NCBI GenBank assembly: GCA_032164245.1
Contig: JAVMKO010000004.1
Location: 35,441,626-35,505,625, forward strand
Source of the DNA: Sternotherus odoratus
Taxonomy: Eukaryota; Chordata; Testudines; Kinosternidae
Direction of reading: 5' to 3'
DNA: 64,000 bases
The notes under the pieces were generated by a model. The model worked only from the letters and a program-made list of their open reading frames with translations. It was not told the origin of the DNA and searched no databases. Each line of letters starts with the position of its first letter. The first letter of the stretch is position 1. The position numbers were made by a program, and so were the translations under genes. Of this stretch, positions 59,584 to 64,000 are shown in pieces.

Positions 59584-59755
59584 TTTATTTGCTTATTGTT
59601 TTACCACACAACAGACTTAAGATGGCCGTTGCTGTGACACAATTTTCAAGAGACATTTTTAAAGGTGTTCCTGCTATTCATGAGGAAATCACAAAGAATG
59701 TCAATATATAGTATCAGGGGCTCAAAAGTTCCAGGACATATGAGAGTATTTATAT

Positions 59756-60058
59756 GGTCTATGTCTACACCAGGGATTTCCCCCCACACACCATTGCTAC
59801 CACCAGTCTGTAGAAACAAGGAGCACTACTGTGGACAGGGCTCCAGAGGACTGCTGCCATTTTATGCACCCTGGCTCCATTGAAGATAAAGGGAGTTTCA
59901 GGGAGCCAGGATTTCACCCCATGTCATCTACTCTGCTCAGACCGGGTCTAGATGATAGGGTAGTTAAAATATCATTTCCACCCATCCCTATCTACATCAC
60001 TGTTCCCATCACTGCTGGAGGAAAATTTTAGGAAGAAAAACCTGGTGTAGACAAGGCC
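59756..60058. mobile_element. MITE with GGTCTATGTCTACACCAGG / CCTGGTGTAGACAAGGCC ends
   Basis: The terminal inverted repeats are about 19 bp, with a few mismatches, around a 265-bp interior. It belongs to the same 'GTCTACAC' group as the elements at 30343, 44002 and 49086. The flanking trinucleotides TAT and AGG do not match, so the TSD is lost or the boundary is off by a few bases. Confidence 0.72.
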
Positions 60059-62039
60059 AGGAAGAAAAAATGTTTTATTCTGTATCTGAATTAAAGTTTC
60101 ACAAAACACTTGGTTATCTTAATTTCCACATTCAGACTCCAGACTAGTCAAGGTTTGTTTGGCTTTGGGTTTCAGTCAGAAAAGTTTACACTGCACTCAG
60201 AAGTAAAACACATTGGCATTAGTTGTGTGTATAAGCTTGTGAGGGTGATGACTGGCGTCAAGTCAGTGCTATTAATATTTTATGAACATTAAATTCACTC
60301 TCAATTTTAGATAGATTATACATGTTTTATTTGGGTGTAGAGCTTACATAATAGGTCAGATACAAGACACGTTACTTACATAACCAATACCACAATATAT
60401 GAGTACTTTATCTGGTTAGCAGTTTCAGTTGTTAGCAGTTTCAGTTGAATGTATTGGCCACTTGATATTCTGAGAGGTTAACTACAGAATTTTATTTTAA
60501 ATGAAAATCAGCTGTTTGCACTGAAGAGATAGCAATTGTCACAGCAACCTCCTCAATGCCTTGCATGTATTGGTACTGCAGGTACTTATTGGATTGTTAA
60601 TACATCATTTCCTCTATTTTCATTATAGTAAATTTAAAATACAATAAGGGCTTACAAGTTTTTAAAGCATTTTTATTGTCTATTTCTGATTGATTCATTT
60701 TTACCTTACCCATCCAGCCCTTTGCAAAATGCCTTAATAGACCAAATGATTTTACCTCGAAACATTGGTTTATTACTGGAGAGTGTGATTGTATGGCACT
60801 GCCTTTGCATTTGTGATCATTGGAACAATGGACAAAAAGTTTTCCATAGTTTTGGCAGTAGGAAATATTTCACTTCAAGTAGAGGCTGCCTTAAAAGAAA
60901 ACTCAGTTGAAGAGGGGCATCTAGGTGGGAAAATATTAGATTTGGAGAGCTCAAAGTTTGGTCTTGTCCTCCTCCTTCATCAAATATGCTTGATAGTCCT
61001 GGAAAATGAAATTCTCCTTGACCACAAAATACGTACAGTATAAACAGTAGTGGTATAACCTTCATCACATTGAACCAGCTCCGCAAATTAAAATGACCAA
61101 CACTAGCGCACGTAGATAGTTCATTTTCTACACATACTCAATCCCTATGTGTTTGACTGTCATCATGGATGTTAGCATCAGCTGTGATGTGGATATTTTT
61201 CTCCAATCTGCTTGACTGAGACCACACCAGCTTGTATCATTCAGGCCACCACATCCATCATCAGGGAAGCCCTCTTCAGTTTGTTTACAGCCATCAGCAG
61301 ATGCTATAACCAGTACAGAGAAAATATCCCAGGAAAAGAAGAGAACTCAAAACAAAATTGCATGGCTGGAGCTGGTAACAAAAAACACATGACAGTGCAA
61401 ACTACATCCGTGTGTATAAATATTTGCAATCACTAGCAGTATGACCTAAAGAACAAAGGGGACTAATTCCCTGCTGCCTAGTGACTGAAATGAAAACAAA
61501 CATTTGCTAGACCCCAATCCTCACAGCCATGCTTGCAAGTAAGTAATCTCTTATTTATATTCTGTTCACAGGATGACCTTCGCTCTACTAGTGATTGGCA
61601 TTGCAACAGAACAAGCCCTTATTTGGGATACACTCTTTGGGAGCTAAATTGTGGATCCCGCCTGCTGTATTCTGGAGCAATCACTATTTTTTCTATGTTT
61701 TTTCTTCATCGTTATTATTTATCAGTATGAGTAATACAAAATGAAACACACTGCTCAAGTGCCTGTACTTATGCTCCTGCACATCTAGCAGTTATTAGGC
61801 AATGATTCGCTGGAAGGACAGTGTTGTCTTGCCTTTTCTTTCTATGGGGGTGGGGGTGGGGGTGGAACCATTTGCAGGATCATGTCTGATGAATCAGTCA
61901 CATAAGTCACCTGTTGCCATTACAGCGGAATGTATCATGAAGTCTTTTTATCCCAGATATCGGTGCCATGCAAATACCATCAATTGATGAGATTGGATAG
62001 GTTCAGTTATCTGAACAACAGTATGTATTCCAGTTAGTA
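60059..62039. other. Single-copy non-coding stretch
   Basis: No gene or large repeat is seen. A (GGGGGT)n run lies at 61846-61865. Confidence 0.5.
61846..61865 (+). repeat. (GGGGGT)n, G-quadruplex candidate
   Basis: Three to four G4-5 runs separated by single T bases. Confidence 0.85.
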
Positions 62040-62235
62040 TTCAAGTCTGAGAGTCTGGAGACTGGGTCCTGCCAATGGCTATGTTTTTAGCCTTGATCAG
62101 GTCACTTAGCCTCTTTAACAGCTGATAATAATGCTCAGAACCTCGCTGGGATTAATTAGGTAATATTTGCAAAGCACCTCGAATAAAACACTATGCAATT
62201 GATAAATATGATCATTATTGTTATTATCTTCACTG
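62040..62235 (+). mobile_element. MIR SINE, degraded
   Basis: Readable MIR order: CTTGATCAGGTCACTTAGCC, TCTTTAACAGCTGATAATAATG, CCTCGCTGGGATTAATTAGG, TTTGCAAAGCACCTCGAATA, then an ATTATTGTTATTAT tail. It is in the plus orientation. Confidence 0.75.
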
Positions 62236-64000
62236 TTAAACCAGAAGGAGGTTTGCAGCTCTCGCTGTGTGTGAGCTCACAGAGATACTAGTACAAAAGA
62301 ATCTGAGCGTTTGCCTGGACCCATCAATCTTAATAGGTCATTTAGTCATGTAACGATTCAGCTGGCTTATGGGATACTCCCTTTCTCTTGACATGTGGAA
62401 CCCAATTTATTTTACTGCTAAAACCTGCCATATTATCTACCTGCCTTTCACTTGAACTTGATTAGGCATGTGGTGTCTCACCAATGTTAAAGCTTGGAAG
62501 TCAGGATCTGAAGTGAGCAATAAGGCAATGTAAGAAACAGAGAAAATGTCCCAATCCTTTTTTTCTTCCATAAATTGCTTTGTGTCTGAGTGTGAGTTTG
62601 CGATATTAAAAACGCACACGCACAACTCTGATTGACCAGATGGTGGCTGTTAAATCACTGGATGCATTTTCCGATGAGATGAGGAGGATAAACAGCAGGA
62701 ATCCAAGGAGAGAACTGGCTAATTCATCCAAAATTCCTCTTAGGACTGTATGGAGTGCTTGCTGTATCCTCAGCTCTGCTACTCTTTGAAATGGTGAATT
62801 ATATCCTTCTGGCCATGCCAAGCTAACTCTGTTGGTCAAAGCAAGAGGCATGGAGGGGGAAGACCTGGGCCTTGCTCTGCACCCTTTTGTGAGGGTAGCA
62901 CCATCAGTGGCTGGGAGCCGGCAGGGTTTCCACTCTATAAATGGGATTTTGTTAGCCCCAGTGCAATGATTCAATGTTGATTTTTACTCCCCTTTGTACA
63001 GAGCTGGGAACAACCTAGTCCTAAGTGTTGTACAATTGCTGTATTACAGGCCCATTCCTTTATTTCATTTGCACCTAAAACTCAAACTCACTGCAGTAGG
63101 AGTTTTGGATGTTCAAAGAATGAATGAGAGGAGGAGGGGGGGTGTTTTTGGAAATGCATTTATCCATTTTTGAACAGTCCTGTTCAGATAAAGGCCTCAT
63201 TTATATTCCTTTCAGTTAGGCATTTATTCCTCCACCTCTGAGGATGATTGACACCTTGACAACTGAGACATATGCTGCCCTTGGAGAATTGTGCAGTTTG
63301 TCTAGGCTAGGGGATGATGCCTGCTGAATCTTCACCTTCATTGCAGACCCTTCCCCCCCTTACATCCCCCTCTGCACATAGGCAAATGAATCAAATGCCG
63401 GCTGTGAGAGTGGATGAGAGGATTAGCTTTGCATATGAAGAGAGAGGTGGCCCTGCATGCTGTCAGGCTCATTATGGAAGTGGGCCCCTTCTGAAGCTGG
63501 GTGATTTGGTAATGATCTTCCCACTTCATTCTTCCTTTGTTTCTTAACAACTCTGTGGCAAAAGGCATATTCTCTGGTCTCTTGCATATTCCCTTCAGAT
63601 ACAAAGACTGATTCATTTTTAAAAAGGTCAAGAAATCTGATACAGGATCCAAGACATGCTGCATTATATAGCAGAAATATGAGACTGATTGATTGATTGA
63701 TTTACTGAAGCATAAAGCCATATGTCCATCCATGCCCTTAAAATAGAAAGTGAAATGCCACAGGTAATCACACTTACCATATACACACATGCACACCAAC
63801 AAGCCATGCATCAAGAGTCAGATCCTCAGTGTAAATCAGATCCTCAGTTAAATCTCCATTAACACCTGCTGAGGATTTGGGCCCTTGTCTGTTTGCCTCG
63901 TAGGTCCTTCAGCACAAAAAATACAGAATTGTGCTGTACTCCCTGGAAAAGTTGGCAGCTCTGTGATATACATTGAAAAAACCCACTTATCTTTTAATGA
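62236..64000. other. Single-copy non-coding stretch to the window edge
   Basis: Minus-strand frames 62974-62606 (122 codons) and 63814-63338 (158 codons, the longest in the window) have no known domain, no coding bias that I can see and no neighbours. I read them as chance. A (GATT)n run lies at 63684-63702. Confidence 0.5.

Noticed and set aside
63338..63814. 158-codon minus-strand frame, the longest in the window
   Set aside because: A frame of this length is expected by chance in 64 kb of six-frame sequence. It has no domain, signal or coding bias that I can see.

Overview
This window looks like non-coding sauropsid DNA, most likely turtle, with crocodilian as the alternative. The evidence is the repeat mix: CR1 LINE 3' ends, MIR-type SINEs, hAT-, Harbinger-type and pogo/Tigger-type miniature transposons, ERV/LTR relics, and a Penelope-like retroelement (PLE) family. 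I found no protein-coding gene, rRNA or tRNA gene. Every open frame is short (at most about 160 codons), uninterrupted only by chance or by GC-rich or repeat composition, and none carries a recognisable host domain. The window is best read as an intergenic or deep-intronic segment. All family names below come from sequence hallmarks read by eye and from memory of the families, not from a database search.

Layout. 0-5.2 kb: a CR1 fragment, a G-rich microsatellite, two tracts of a tRNA-headed repeat family rich in TAGGTGCCTAA-like words, a PLE with a perfect 12-bp target-site duplication (TSD), and a MIR-type SINE. 5.2-13.7 kb: mostly single-copy AT-rich DNA with four or five DNA transposons, including a pogo/Tigger-type element nested inside another, and a second PLE insertion. 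13.7-19.4 kb: single-copy DNA, a CT/CA microsatellite, a PLE relic that keeps the end of its reading frame, and a 1.7-kb Helitron filled with strand-switching minisatellite DNA. 19.4-33.3 kb: hAT-type elements, another PLE with a 13-bp TSD, LTR-like repeats, a triple-nested insertion near 30.3-30.8 kb, and a solo LTR with a perfect 5-bp TSD. 33.3-46.9 kb: repeat-poor, AT-rich sequence with one homeodomain-site-dense block, one CR1 fragment and one MITE. 46.9-64 kb: hAT-, Harbinger- and pogo-type MITEs, two MIRs, a 552-bp PLE, LTR-like repeats and a CR1 3' end.

The most interesting themes are as follows. (1) At least six PLE-like insertions have inverted terminal arms and 11-13-bp TSDs. Their arms contain a CUGANGA-helix-GAAA arrangement resembling a hammerhead ribozyme core, and three copies keep the same C-terminal protein relic. 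(2) The Helitron has intact termini and an AT insertion site, and carries large G/C strand-asymmetric arrays. (3) Nested insertions give a relative chronology of transposon activity.
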